Positions 14,572 through 23,221 are shown, counted from the first letter of the stretch. The stretch: DNA of 23,925 nucleotides from Roseivirga sp. UBA6061 (GCA_002427745.1 DIYF01000180.1:1-23925); one strand, 5' to 3'. Notes: generated by a model from the sequence alone, not told the origin. A program made the numbers and translations.

Positions 14572-15939
14572 ATGTTGAGGAGATTAAAATTGACTTTGCT
14601 ATTCTGCGGAGCATTGGGTTATGGCCTGAATGCCCAGAATATTGAATTCGAAGAATACGATCTGCCAAATGGCTTGCACGTAATTCTTCACCAGGATAAC
14701 AGCACCCCGATTGCTACCGTGGCGGTGCTGTATCATGTAGGTTCTAAAAATGAACCCCCGGGCCGCACGGGTTTTGCCCACTTCTTTGAACATCTGATGT
14801 TTGAGGGATCCCCCAATATCGGACGCGGAGAATACTTTAAAATCATTCAGGCTGCAGGTGGGCAGTTAAATGCCAATACCTCCAGCGACCGTACCTATTA
14901 TTTTCAGACTTTACCTTCCAATCAGCTGGAGCTAGGCCTGTATATGGAGTCTGAGCGTATGCTGCACGCCAAAATTGATTCTACCGGTATCGCTACACAA
15001 AAGGAAGTAGTAAAAGAAGAAAAACGCCTGAGAGTAGACAATCAGCCTTATGGCTCAGTACTTGAAAATATGCTCAAGGCGGCCTACCCCGGCACCAACT
15101 ATGAGTGGTCACCCATAGGGTCTTTTGAAGACATTGATGCTGCTACTGAAAGTGACTTTGTAGATTTCTACGAAACCTTTTACGTGCCTAACAATGCCAC
15201 ACTGTCTATCGCTGGTGATATTGATATCAAGGAGACGAAAAGACTGGTGGAGGCTTACTTCGGTGAAATCAAGAGAGGAACCAAGGAGATACCGAGACCT
15301 ACCATTGTAGCCCCTGAGCTGGGTAAGGAAGGCGTAAGAGAAACCGTCTTTGACAATGTACAGGTACCGGCAGTAATACAGGGCTATCGCATGCCGCCAC
15401 AGGGTACGGATGATTATTACGCTATTCAAATGCTCACAACCCTGCTTTCAGGTGGACAGTCTTCACGTTTTCAGAAAACAATTACAGACGAGAAGCAAAT
15501 GGCCCTGGCCATCCAGACTATTCCCCTGGCACTCGAAGATGGAGGACTCTTTATCAATTTCGCCCTGCCCAATCAAGGCTTCACTGTGGAAGAACTGGAA
15601 GCTGAAATCGATGCGCAGATAGCCATTGCTCAGAATGAGCTGATTCCTGAGAGGGAATTTCAGAAGCTCCGAAATCAGACAGAAAACAGCTTTATTTCCG
15701 GTTATGGGTCTGTACAGTCTATTGCGCAGAGCCTGGCGAATTATCACGTGTATTTCGGAGATGCCTCTTTGATCAATACCGAGATTGAGCGCTATCGCAA
15801 GGTAACCCGTGAGGACATTCAAAGGGCGGCCAAAAAGTACCTCTCACCGGAAAATAAGGTAGTATTGACCTACCGACCGAAAGCAGAGCAGGAAAAACCA
15901 GAAGAAGTAAAGATTAAAAAAGAAGGAGGTAATAACTGA
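14572..15939 (+). CDS. M16-family zinc peptidase, catalytic subunit
   Basis: I start this at ATG 14572, 21 codons into the longer open frame, because it gives a signal peptide (MLRRLKLTLLFCGALGYGLNAQ) and the mature protein begins at the usual M16 position. The inverted zinc motif is intact: HFFEH at 70-74, with the third ligand Glu149 or Glu150 in VVKEEKRLR. The total of 455 aa is a half-size M16B subunit. In the C-terminal half the substrate-binding Arg and Tyr of the family are missing (TITDEKQMALAI where LRExxxxxY is usual). It ends KKEGGNN* and overlaps the next gene by one base (TGATG). The natural reading is the zinc-bearing half of a periplasmic heterodimer. Confidence 0.93.
   Translation: MLRRLKLTLLFCGALGYGLNAQNIEFEEYDLPNGLHVILHQDNSTPIATVAVLYHVGSKNEPPGRTGFAHFFEHLMFEGSPNIGRGEYFKIIQAAGGQLNANTSSDRTYYFQTLPSNQLELGLYMESERMLHAKIDSTGIATQKEVVKEEKRLRVDNQPYGSVLENMLKAAYPGTNYEWSPIGSFEDIDAATESDFVDFYETFYVPNNATLSIAGDIDIKETKRLVEAYFGEIKRGTKEIPRPTIVAPELGKEGVRETVFDNVQVPAVIQGYRMPPQGTDDYYAIQMLTTLLSGGQSSRFQKTITDEKQMALAIQTIPLALEDGGLFINFALPNQGFTVEELEAEIDAQIAIAQNELIPEREFQKLRNQTENSFISGYGSVQSIAQSLANYHVYFGDASLINTEIERYRKVTREDIQRAAKKYLSPENKVVLTYRPKAEQEKPEEVKIKKEGGNN
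15923..15930 (+). promoter_or_regulatory. Strong Shine-Dalgarno for the second M16 gene
   Basis: AAGGAGGT ends 8 nt before the ATG at 15939, inside the 3' end of the first M16 gene. A full-length Shine-Dalgarno is unusual here, since most starts in this window have none, and it should secure translation of the second subunit. Confidence 0.7.
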
Positions 15940-17996
15940 TGAAGAAGTTATTGACAATAGCGCTTGCTCTTTTGTCATTAGGAGCAACCGCACAAATTGA
16001 CAGATCAAAACTACCGGAGCCGGCACCGGCTAAAGAGCTCAAACTGGGCACCTTTGACCAGTTTAGCCTCAAAAACGGACTGCAGGTAATTGTAGTGGAA
16101 AACGACAAGCTGCCTACGCTCAGCTGGACACTCTCTTTTATCACAGGTCCTATTACTGAGGGAGAGAAAGCAGGGTATACCGGCATGGTGGGGCAGGTAC
16201 TCAGAGGAGGAACTACCTCAAAAACAAAAGAAGTGCTGGATGAGGAGATTGACTTCATGGGAGCCAGTGTCTTTGTGGGATCAAGCAGCATCGGGGCCTT
16301 CTCATTGTCAAAATATAAGGAAGAAGTGCTGAAATTGATGACTGACTTCCTGTATAACCCTTCTTTCCCTGAGTCAGAGCTTGAAAAAGCCAAATCTCAG
16401 ACAAAGACTGCTCTGCTGCAGAATAAGGATAATCCCAACTCTATTTCAGGTGTGGTAGGTTCTGTGCTCAATTATGGAAAAGACCATGTGTATGGTGAGC
16501 TGACTACCGCTGAAACAGTGGATAATATCACCATGGATGATATCAGAAATCACTACAACAAGTTCTTCAAACCTAATATTGGTTACCTGGTAGTGGTGGG
16601 AGATATCAAGAAAAAAGAAGCAAAAAAGCTCGTAAAGAAGTACTTCTCTGATTGGGATAATGCCGAAGTACAGAAAGAAGAGTTTACTGCCCCTGCCAAT
16701 CCGGAAGAAACCATTGTAGCCATTGTAGACAGGCCCTCTTCTGTGCAGTCGGTTATCAACATTACGTATACCATCGATAATAAACCGGGTAGTGCAGATA
16801 ACGAGAAAGTAAGCCTGTTGAATCAGATTTTGGGTGGAGCAGGTCTTTCTACCAGGCTCAACTCAAACCTGAGAGAAGATAAGGGTTATACCTATGGTGC
16901 CAACTCCAATATGGGAAGCAGTCGCTACAGTGCTACCGTAGGTATTGGTGCCAGTGTACGGAATGAAGTGACTGATAGTGCCATGGTTCAGTTCATGTAC
17001 GAGCTGAACAGGCTTAGAGATGAATTGGTCACTCAGGAAGAACTGGACCTTGCTAAGAATACCATGAGAGGTAACTTTGCACGCTCCCTTGAAAGCCGCG
17101 GAACCATTGCTCAGTTTGCCCTGAGTGCTAAGCTTAACAATCTGCCGGAGGATTATTATGCCAATTACCTGAAGAGAATTGACGCCATTACAGCAGAAGA
17201 TATTCAGGCTACGGCTAAAAAGTACATCCGTCCGGAAAATGCTAATATCGTTATTGTAGGAAAAGCCGAAGACATCGCTGAAAAACTCAAGCCTTTTGGT
17301 AAGGTTAAGTTCTTTGATGCTGATGGCAATGAGGTGGAAGACCCTACCAAAGTTGAGATCGCAGATATCAGTACCCAGTCAATTTTTGATAAGTATATAG
17401 AGGCGATTGGAGGTAGAGAAACCATCGATAATGTTAAGTCACTGATGAACAAAAGTGAAGGTACGCTCGCTTTCGGTGGTCAGGAGTTTAAGCTGGCACG
17501 TACCGTATACAGGTCTGCTCCGGATAGCTATGCTGATGTGCAGGTGATACCGGGCCAGGGGGAAATCGCTCAGCTGTTTCACGCAGGTGAGGCCGCTATC
17601 AAAGGTGGAGGTCAGAAGCAAACACTTCCCGACCCGAGTGCCTCCCTGTTGAAATACCTGGGCCTTATGTATGGAGAAAGATTCTATAATGAGATGGGCT
17701 TTGAAACTACCTATAAAGGGGTGCAGAAAGTAAATGAGGAAGAAGCACATCGGGTAGAAATCAAGGTTTCTGCTGCTGTAACAGTTTATGCTTATTACAG
17801 TGTGGCAACAGGCCTGAAGGTCCGTATGGAAATTGGCCCTGCCGGCACCATCGACCTCAGTGACTACCGCGAGATTGACGGTGTGAAAGTGCCATTTAAC
17901 TTTACACAGTCAGGAGGTCAGCTACCGGTGCCGGTAAGCTATATTTCCTCAGAGGTGGTGATCAATGGAGAAATAGACGAAACTATGTTTAAATAG
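15939..17996 (+). CDS. M16-family partner subunit without zinc site, with C-terminal extension
   Basis: The 685-aa protein has a signal peptide (MKKLLTIALALLSLGATAQ). Where the zinc motif should lie it reads AGYTGMVGQVLRGG (78-91), so HxxEH is lost and the subunit cannot be catalytic alone. It keeps the substrate-binding pair in LREDKGYTYG: Arg312 and Tyr319, spaced by seven as in family members. About residues 465-685 are an extra beta-rich domain beginning near IFDKYIEAIGGRETI, resembling the LolA-like or lipoprotein-type domains seen at the end of other Bacteroidota M16 proteins. The one-base overlap and strong ribosome site tie it to the zinc-bearing subunit. Partner role is inferred from known M16B heterodimers. 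Confidence 0.92.
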   Translation: MKKLLTIALALLSLGATAQIDRSKLPEPAPAKELKLGTFDQFSLKNGLQVIVVENDKLPTLSWTLSFITGPITEGEKAGYTGMVGQVLRGGTTSKTKEVLDEEIDFMGASVFVGSSSIGAFSLSKYKEEVLKLMTDFLYNPSFPESELEKAKSQTKTALLQNKDNPNSISGVVGSVLNYGKDHVYGELTTAETVDNITMDDIRNHYNKFFKPNIGYLVVVGDIKKKEAKKLVKKYFSDWDNAEVQKEEFTAPANPEETIVAIVDRPSSVQSVINITYTIDNKPGSADNEKVSLLNQILGGAGLSTRLNSNLREDKGYTYGANSNMGSSRYSATVGIGASVRNEVTDSAMVQFMYELNRLRDELVTQEELDLAKNTMRGNFARSLESRGTIAQFALSAKLNNLPEDYYANYLKRIDAITAEDIQATAKKYIRPENANIVIVGKAEDIAEKLKPFGKVKFFDADGNEVEDPTKVEIADISTQSIFDKYIEAIGGRETIDNVKSLMNKSEGTLAFGGQEFKLARTVYRSAPDSYADVQVIPGQGEIAQLFHAGEAAIKGGGQKQTLPDPSASLLKYLGLMYGERFYNEMGFETTYKGVQKVNEEEAHRVEIKVSAAVTVYAYYSVATGLKVRMEIGPAGTIDLSDYREIDGVKVPFNFTQSGGQLPVPVSYISSEVVINGEIDETMFK

Positions 17997-18020
17997 TCAG
18001 GACTCACGCATAAATTTTAA

Positions 18021-18053
18021 GAGAGAGGCTGCCGGATGGTAGTCTCTTTTTTT
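18021..18053 (+). terminator. Terminator of the M16 operon
   Basis: AGAGA-GG-CTgCC / GGTAGTCTCT with loop GGAT, then seven T, lies 25 nt past the M16 stop codon. Confidence 0.75.
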
Positions 18054-18098
18054 GTTCATGCTCTAATAAGGAATATCCTGAAGATGAATATGGCGTTC

Positions 18099-18138
18099 AA
18101 CACCTAAACACCTAAACACCTAAACACCTAAACACCTA
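18099..18138. repeat. Five tandem copies of the octamer AACACCTA
   Basis: Perfect 8-bp microsatellite, five copies. It covers the stop codon (18128-18130) of the M61 gene on the minus strand: the last residues IGV and the stop TAG are read inside it. Copy-number change would hardly alter the protein, since translation stops at the second copy reached. Confidence 0.95.
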
Positions 18139-19819
18139 TCCATTTCTCCAGCTTTCCTTTCTCCTCTTCAGAAGCCTCCTGATTCACTGCTACCTGGTAG
18201 ATAGGGAAGTGGATCTGCGTTTCTTTGTTCAGCTCAAATGTAAGCTTCCGGCCAAATCGATTCACCTCAAGATTTACCGATTCTGTTTCCGGCCAGCTTC
18301 CTTTAAAATCCTCCCCATTAAGCCTGAGAATTTCATCTTTAACACTGAGTAGCTTTTCTGCTGCGGAACCCGTAGCTATTTGATCAATAAAAAAGCGATC
18401 GCCATGTTTCGTCAACCTGATGCCGAAGCCTGCTTCCTCTGTTTTTACTGAAGCCTTTAGCTCAAAAGTTAGTCCGAAAGCGGTTAGTAGCTGTTCCAGT
18501 TCTGATTCATAAGCCTTGGTTCCGCTGATTATGTGGGTGAAGTAATCCGTCAGGTCTTCTTCGTATACTGTCTCAGCAGCCTGTTGGTAGTCCTGGTAGC
18601 TATATCCGCTCAGGTTTTTGCCATGTCGCTGCCACATCAGGCGCATTACATCATCAAGGCTTTTCGCTGAATCATACTTCAGTCTGATTTTTAAATCCAG
18701 TATCATGGCGGCCAGTGCTCCTTCATTATAAATAGAGACTTTTCTTCCCGGAATTCCCCTCTCGTAGCCATCCAGCCATAGGTCGTAAGAAGATGCCGCT
18801 ACTGAGTAGTGCTTCCTTCCCTCGTTGTCGTAGTGTCTTTTCAGTAGCTTATTGATTTCAGCTACATATTCATCCCGGTCAAATACCCCGCATCGGGAGA
18901 GGAATAAGTCACCATAGTAGGTAGTAACCCCCTCAGTTACAAAGCCAGTCTTATGATAGTTCTCCGATTGAAAATCATAGGGTGTCATTTCTTCGGGCCT
19001 TAGCCTGATAACATTCCAGGTATGGAATAACTCATGACTGCTTACCCCGAGAAACTCTTTGTATAAAGCTCTTTCGCTCAGGTCCTGAGAAGGACCAAGC
19101 GTGATGACGGTAGAGTTCCAGTGTTCTACACCATGGTAATGCTTATAGGGCAGGCACTGACAGAGGAAATGATATACTTCACATGGAAAGCCTTCCATCA
19201 CCTCCATTTGTATTTGTGTAAACGGCATGAAATCATTGATGACTTCCTCGTCACTTTTCGGTAAATCCCCCTGAATCCATACGTTGAACACATGCCCCTC
19301 TACCGTGTAGCTTACTTTTCTTAAAGTGGCACTGGCTATTAGGGGGCTGTCTACTAGTTGATAATAGTTTGGTGCTGAATAGTCGGTAACTTCCTCAGCT
19401 TTCAGTCCTGTGGCTACTTGGTAGTTCTGAGGTACCGTAAGTGAAACCTGACAGGCCTCATTCAGTTGTCCTTCAGGATACATGGCACAATTAATAAAAT
19501 TGATATACAACTGCTCATCATCAAGCCATGAATTGCCGGCATCCATCACAAAAGCATAATAACTGTAGCTGATGGTAACCATTCCCTTTTCGTTCTCTAG
19601 TAGCCAGGTGTCTTTCGATGTTTTTTTTATGCCTATTGCTTTTCCATTCTCATCAGATGCCTGAACATTTTTAATGTTCTTGGCAAAGTTCTGGATTTGG
19701 TATCTTCCCGGACGCCATGATGGGAGTCTCACCCTGGTAAAAGCCTCTTTAGCCTCGAAACTGAGGCTTATTTCAATGAAATGACTGTTGGGGTTGGAGA
19801 AAGAGAAATGGTAGTGCAT
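18128..19819 (-). CDS. M61-family glycyl aminopeptidase-like metallopeptidase with PDZ domain
   Basis: From the ATG at 19819 the protein is 563 aa (an upstream ATG at 19852 adds 11 residues). The gluzincin site is HELFH (262-266 in this numbering) with the third ligand Glu296 in FVTEGVTTYYG, and the family motif HGVEHWNS lies about 30 residues before it. A PDZ domain follows at about 460-540, within which GFGIRLTKHGDRFFIDQI is recognisable. M61 enzymes remove N-terminal glycine or alanine from peptides. No signal peptide is apparent, unlike the M1 and M16 proteins in this window, so it may be cytoplasmic. It converges on the M16 operon and ends inside an octamer repeat. Confidence 0.9.
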   Translation of the reverse strand: MHYHFSFSNPNSHFIEISLSFEAKEAFTRVRLPSWRPGRYQIQNFAKNIKNVQASDENGKAIGIKKTSKDTWLLENEKGMVTISYSYYAFVMDAGNSWLDDEQLYINFINCAMYPEGQLNEACQVSLTVPQNYQVATGLKAEEVTDYSAPNYYQLVDSPLIASATLRKVSYTVEGHVFNVWIQGDLPKSDEEVINDFMPFTQIQMEVMEGFPCEVYHFLCQCLPYKHYHGVEHWNSTVITLGPSQDLSERALYKEFLGVSSHELFHTWNVIRLRPEEMTPYDFQSENYHKTGFVTEGVTTYYGDLFLSRCGVFDRDEYVAEINKLLKRHYDNEGRKHYSVAASSYDLWLDGYERGIPGRKVSIYNEGALAAMILDLKIRLKYDSAKSLDDVMRLMWQRHGKNLSGYSYQDYQQAAETVYEEDLTDYFTHIISGTKAYESELEQLLTAFGLTFELKASVKTEEAGFGIRLTKHGDRFFIDQIATGSAAEKLLSVKDEILRLNGEDFKGSWPETESVNLEVNRFGRKLTFELNKETQIHFPIYQVAVNQEASEEEKGKLEKWIGV

Positions 19820-19936
19820 AAATTTGTGGTGTTGCTTAGGTTTGAAGGTCATGCGAAACTATTCGAAATTTTCTAATCTCAATCGTTTTACCTTTGAAAG
19901 ATGATTACTGGCTGAGAAACAATTTTTTACACCCCG

Positions 19937-19967
19937 TTGGTAAAAAACAAAAAGCTCTTTATCTTTG
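19937..19967 (+). promoter_or_regulatory. rpmH promoter
   Basis: TTG (19937-19939) and TATCTTTG (19960-19967) are spaced by 20 nt and fit the Bacteroidota -33/-7 consensus exactly. Transcription would start about 36-40 nt before rpmH. Confidence 0.75.
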
Positions 19968-20010
19968 CAGTCCTTTTTGGAGATCAGAATTAGAAGACAG
20001 TAAATAAATC

Positions 20011-20169
20011 ATGAAAAGAACATTCCAACCTTCGCAGAGAAAAAGAAGAAACAAGCACGGTTTCAAGGCAAGAATGGCTTCTGCCAGCGGAAGAAATGTT
20101 TTGGCTAGCCGCAGAGCTAAAGGCAGACATAAGCTGACTGTCTCTGACGAGAGAAGACACAAGCAGTAG
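20011..20169 (+). CDS. rpmH: 50S ribosomal protein L34
   Basis: The 52-residue, highly basic protein begins [20 protein letters not shown] and continues with [19 protein letters not shown], which is the near-invariant L34 sequence, with a slightly longer acidic/basic tail ([13 protein letters not shown]) as common in Bacteroidota. L34 is a late-assembling component of the large subunit. It has its own strong promoter and precedes rnpA, the gene order found in most bacteria. No replication-origin boxes or dnaA are visible here. Confidence 0.98.
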   Translation: MKRTFQPSQRKRRNKHGFKARMASASGRNVLASRRAKGRHKLTVSDERRHKQ

Positions 20170-20172
20170 TTT

Positions 20173-20190
20173 TCCCGCTAACGGGGTTTT
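20173..20190 (+). terminator. Weak hairpin between rpmH and rnpA
   Basis: CCCG-CTAA-CGGG (20174-20185) followed by GTTTTGTT, starting 5 nt after the rpmH stop. It could lower rnpA transcription relative to rpmH. Confidence 0.35.
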
Positions 20191-20230
20191 GTTAATTTCA
20201 GGTCCCGTGAATCCAGGCAACGTCCATATT

Positions 20231-20614
20231 GTGAAGAATACTTTCCCTAAAGAGGAGAGATTACATAGTAAAAAGATAATTCAGGAGCTTTTTCAGCAAG
20301 GCTCCTTTTTTTATTCATACCCTTTCAAGGTTATTTTTTTGCCAAACCCTGAGGCTTCAGCACATCAGGTGCTAATCTCCGTATCGAAACGCAAGTTCAA
20401 AAATGCGGTCGATCGCAACCTGATCAAGAGGAGGATACGTGAAGCTTACCGTTTAAACAAGCACATCCTTTATTCAGGACAAGAAATACAACCTTCTTTA
20501 TCCATTGCGTATATTTATACTGGTAAGGAAATACCCACTTACCAGTTCGTTGAAGCGAAACTATCAAAGGCACTAAAGCGATTGATAGTTGAAGTTGAAA
20601 AAGCAAATCGATAA
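20231..20614 (+). CDS. rnpA: Ribonuclease P protein component
   Basis: The protein is 127 aa from the GTG at 20231. That start gives MKNTFPKEERLHSKKIIQELF, which matches typical RnpA N-termini; the frame opens 14 codons earlier with a TTG, but those codons are unlike the family. The RNA-binding signature KNAVDRNLIKRRIREAYR (about 60-77) is intact. RnpA binds the catalytic RNase P RNA and helps it remove 5' leaders from pre-tRNAs. It lies 61 nt after rpmH and three nucleotides before the S41 peptidase gene, so all three are probably one transcript with a weak internal hairpin. Confidence 0.95.
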   Translation: MKNTFPKEERLHSKKIIQELFQQGSFFYSYPFKVIFLPNPEASAHQVLISVSKRKFKNAVDRNLIKRRIREAYRLNKHILYSGQEIQPSLSIAYIYTGKEIPTYQFVEAKLSKALKRLIVEVEKANR

Positions 20615-20617
20615 TAG

Positions 20618-22270
20618 ATGAAGCATGTGAAGAAGAGATACCTGGCACTTTTTATGGTGCTGGTGGTAGGTCTTTGGTCGTTTACCAGTCCACAGAATGA
20701 CAAATACTTTCTCATAATAAAGAACCTCGACATTTTTGCTACCCTCTTTAAAGAGGTGAATTCGCAATACGTTGATGAGATTAACCCGAATACCTTCATG
20801 CAGACAGGCATCAACGCCATGATGTCTTCGCTTGATCCTTATACACGCTTTTATCCTGAAGATCAGATAGAAGATGTGCGTACCGAAACAACCGGGCAAT
20901 ACGGAAGTGTCGGAGCGGTAATAGGTCTTCGCAAAGGTTTGGTGACCGTGATTTTACCAAATGGCAAGCCGGCAGAAGGAAAAGAGGGGCTCAGGAGGGG
21001 AGATGAAATCATCATGGTCAATGGTCAGAATGTGAAAGGAGACTATGAGAGGGCTTCGGAATTCCTGAAAGGTCAGTCTGCTTCAAGCCTGAATCTGAAA
21101 GTACAGAGGCCAGGGGTGGGGGAGTTGGATATAGAAGTAGAACTCGCTCAGGAAGAATCACCCAATGTGCCCTACTATGGTATGCTCAATGATGAAATTG
21201 GTATTATCAAGCAAACAGGGTTTACAGACGGTACTTCCACTGAGGTGGCACAGGCGCTGGAAGTTCTGAAAGGGTTAGGTGCTAAAAAAGTAGTACTTGA
21301 TTTGCGCAGCAATCCGGGAGGGCTTTTAAATGAAGCTGTCAACGTGTCCAATATTTTTATCCGAAAGGGACAATTGGTAGTAAATACCATTGGTAAGATA
21401 GAGGAGACGAATGCTACCTACAATGCGCTCAATGATCCGCTTGATCTTGAAATACCGCTGGCTGTATTAACAAACAGCTCCAGTGCTTCTGCGTCTGAGA
21501 TTGTAGCCGGAGTGATTCAGGATTATGATAGGGGAGTTTTGATAGGGCAGCGCTCTTTCGGCAAGGGACTGGTTCAGCGTACTTTACCTTTGTCATATAA
21601 CTCTCAGATGAAGGTGACCATTGCCAAATACTATATACCAAGCGGGCGAAGTATCCAGGCCATTGATTACAGCAACCGAAACCCCGATGGAAGTGTTGGG
21701 AAAATAGCAGACTCCCTGATGACCCGATATCAGACACGTGCCGGAAGGCCGGTTTACGATGGAGGGGGGATCTATCCTGATTTTCCTGTAGACAAGCAGA
21801 GATTGTCCCCGATTGCCATTGGTATCCTGTCAGAAGATCTGTTCTTCGATTTTGGTAATCACTATGAGTCCAGAATTGGTGAAATGACAGATGTCAAAAA
21901 CTTTGAGATTACAGACCAGGTGTATAGTGACTTTAAAGCCTGGTTGGCAGATAAGTCTTTTACCTATTCCAGTCCGCTGGAAAAACAAATCAGGCAGCTT
22001 CGTGTCGTAGCAGAAGAAACCGGTACATTAGACCGGATTGCTCGTGAGCTGGGGCCGTTAGAGCAGGCTGCGGCTCATAGCCGTGATGAAGATCTTGATG
22101 CAAACAAAGCTGAAATTAAACACCTGCTCAAAGAGGAGTTTGTAATTCGTAAGTTTTTCGAGCAAGGTCGTATCGAAGCCTCGTATCAGTTTGATGATGA
22201 CATCTCAAAGGCAATTCAGGTGCTTTCAGACTCCGAACTCTACAATAAGACGCTCGAAGCTCAGAATTAG
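20618..22270 (+). CDS. S41-family C-terminal processing peptidase
   Basis: The 550-aa protein has an N-terminal signal or anchor segment (about 8-23), a PDZ domain (about 90-170) and an S41 core. The catalytic Ser291 lies in SSSASASEI and Lys316, exactly 25 residues later, in SFGKG, matching the Ser/Lys dyad of CtpA/Prc. LDLRSNPGG (227-235) is also typical. It cleaves C-terminal tails of exported proteins in the periplasm. The last ~190 residues are a helical, charged extension. It follows rnpA by three nucleotides, an arrangement found in Cytophagales, and ends at a strong terminator. Exact substrate is unknown. Confidence 0.93.
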   Translation: MKHVKKRYLALFMVLVVGLWSFTSPQNDKYFLIIKNLDIFATLFKEVNSQYVDEINPNTFMQTGINAMMSSLDPYTRFYPEDQIEDVRTETTGQYGSVGAVIGLRKGLVTVILPNGKPAEGKEGLRRGDEIIMVNGQNVKGDYERASEFLKGQSASSLNLKVQRPGVGELDIEVELAQEESPNVPYYGMLNDEIGIIKQTGFTDGTSTEVAQALEVLKGLGAKKVVLDLRSNPGGLLNEAVNVSNIFIRKGQLVVNTIGKIEETNATYNALNDPLDLEIPLAVLTNSSSASASEIVAGVIQDYDRGVLIGQRSFGKGLVQRTLPLSYNSQMKVTIAKYYIPSGRSIQAIDYSNRNPDGSVGKIADSLMTRYQTRAGRPVYDGGGIYPDFPVDKQRLSPIAIGILSEDLFFDFGNHYESRIGEMTDVKNFEITDQVYSDFKAWLADKSFTYSSPLEKQIRQLRVVAEETGTLDRIARELGPLEQAAAHSRDEDLDANKAEIKHLLKEEFVIRKFFEQGRIEASYQFDDDISKAIQVLSDSELYNKTLEAQN

Positions 22271-22303
22271 AATACAATAACGGGAGCACTTGTAATCCTG
22301 CCT

Positions 22304-22331
22304 AGCGCGCATTTGCAATGCGTGCTTTTTT
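22304..22331 (+). terminator. Terminator of the rpmH-rnpA-S41 unit
   Basis: GCGCGCAT (22305-22312) and ATGCGTGC (22318-22325) form an 8-bp stem with one G-T pair and a 5-nt loop, followed by six T. Confidence 0.8.
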
Positions 22332-22335
22332 ATTT

Positions 22336-22477
22336 AGTCACCGCTTCAGTCACCGATTCAGTCACCGAAGCCTTGGCGAAGGTGACCTTCCTGCCTCTTA
22401 CTTCCTACATCCTGCTCCCCGCTTCAGTCACCGAAGCCTTGGCGAAGGTGACCTCTGTTTCCATCACCGAAGGTGAC
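22336..22477. repeat. Repeated hairpin element, two 31-bp copies plus degenerate pieces
   Basis: Identical 31-bp copies lie at 22357-22387 and 22423-22453 (period 66). Each folds as GTCACC-GAA-GCC / GGC-GAA-GGTGAC around a TT (a CUUG tetraloop in RNA), a symmetrical hairpin. The short piece AGTCACCG also stands at 22337-22344 and 22348-22355, and a degenerate copy at 22462-22477. This is a REP-like intergenic element; with two irregular copies it is not a CRISPR. Confidence 0.8.
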
Positions 22478-22501
22478 CAGTGATCTTTCACCAGTGCCTC
22501 T

Positions 22502-22509
22502 TATATTTG
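22502..22509 (+). promoter_or_regulatory. Candidate -7 box of tsaB
   Basis: TATATTTG fits TAnnTTTG and would start transcription about 14 nt before the tsaB ATG. No good -33 element is visible; upstream sequence is occupied by the hairpin repeats. Confidence 0.5.
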
Positions 22510-22528
22510 CAGCCTAAATAGTGCTGGT

Positions 22529-23221
22529 ATGTCTCTGATTCTTAGTATTGAAACTTCTACAACAGTTTGTTCGGTAGCGCTTACCAGAGATGGAAGCACA
22601 TTGGCCACGCAGAAGCTGTTTCTGGAGAAGTCCCACTCCACTTTGCTTACGGTTGTGATTGATACGCTTTTGGCTCACACAGAAGTGAAGAAAGAAGACC
22701 TTTCTGCTATAGCCGTATCTAAAGGTCCGGGGTCTTACACAGGTTTAAGAATTGGAGTTTCCACTGCCAAGGGACTTTGCTACGCACTTGACAAGCCGCT
22801 GATTGCGGTAAACACCTTGCATGCCATGGCGCAGGAAGTAAGTCAATACGCCAGTAAAGGTGAGTGGTTGTGTCCTATGCTGGATGCCCGGAGAATGGAA
22901 GTCTATACCAGTTTATTCAACTCCGATCTTGATGAGGTTGAAGAGACAAAAGCGCTTGTTTTAGATGAAAACTCTTTTGGCGAAACCCTTCAGCAGAATA
23001 ATGTGTTATTCTTCGGTAATGGTTCTGATAAGTTCAGAGATTTGATCAGTACACATGACAGAGCACATTTTATCGCAGGGGTGACTCCTTCTGCGAGTGC
23101 AGTTGGAATTTTAGCGACTGATTTACTGAAAGCAGATGAGTTCGAAGATGTCGCTTATTTTGAACCATTTTATTTAAAGGATTTTGTGGCTACCAGGCCG
23201 AAAAAGCTTTTGAAACTATGA
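22529..23221 (+). CDS. tsaB: tRNA threonylcarbamoyladenosine biosynthesis protein TsaB
   Basis: The 230-aa protein starts MSLILSIETSTTVCSVAL, the ASKHA-fold phosphate-1 strand of the YeaZ family, and carries GPGSYTGLRIGVSTAKG (about 67-83), the TsaB signature. TsaB dimerises with TsaD, and with TsaE forms the complex that transfers threonylcarbamoyl to A37 of ANN-decoding tRNAs. It acts in the cytoplasm as scaffold rather than catalyst. Its stop overlaps the start of the DUF2480 gene (ATGA), indicating translational coupling. Confidence 0.96.
   Translation: MSLILSIETSTTVCSVALTRDGSTLATQKLFLEKSHSTLLTVVIDTLLAHTEVKKEDLSAIAVSKGPGSYTGLRIGVSTAKGLCYALDKPLIAVNTLHAMAQEVSQYASKGEWLCPMLDARRMEVYTSLFNSDLDEVEETKALVLDENSFGETLQQNNVLFFGNGSDKFRDLISTHDRAHFIAGVTPSASAVGILATDLLKADEFEDVAYFEPFYLKDFVATRPKKLLKL

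Noticed and set aside
18099..18138. Phase-variation switch of the M61 gene
   Set aside because: The frame enters the repeat from a fixed side and stops within two copies, so slippage leaves the protein nearly unchanged.
22336..22477. Possible short CRISPR array
   Set aside because: Only two full copies, each itself a hairpin, with irregular partial copies and no cas genes nearby.
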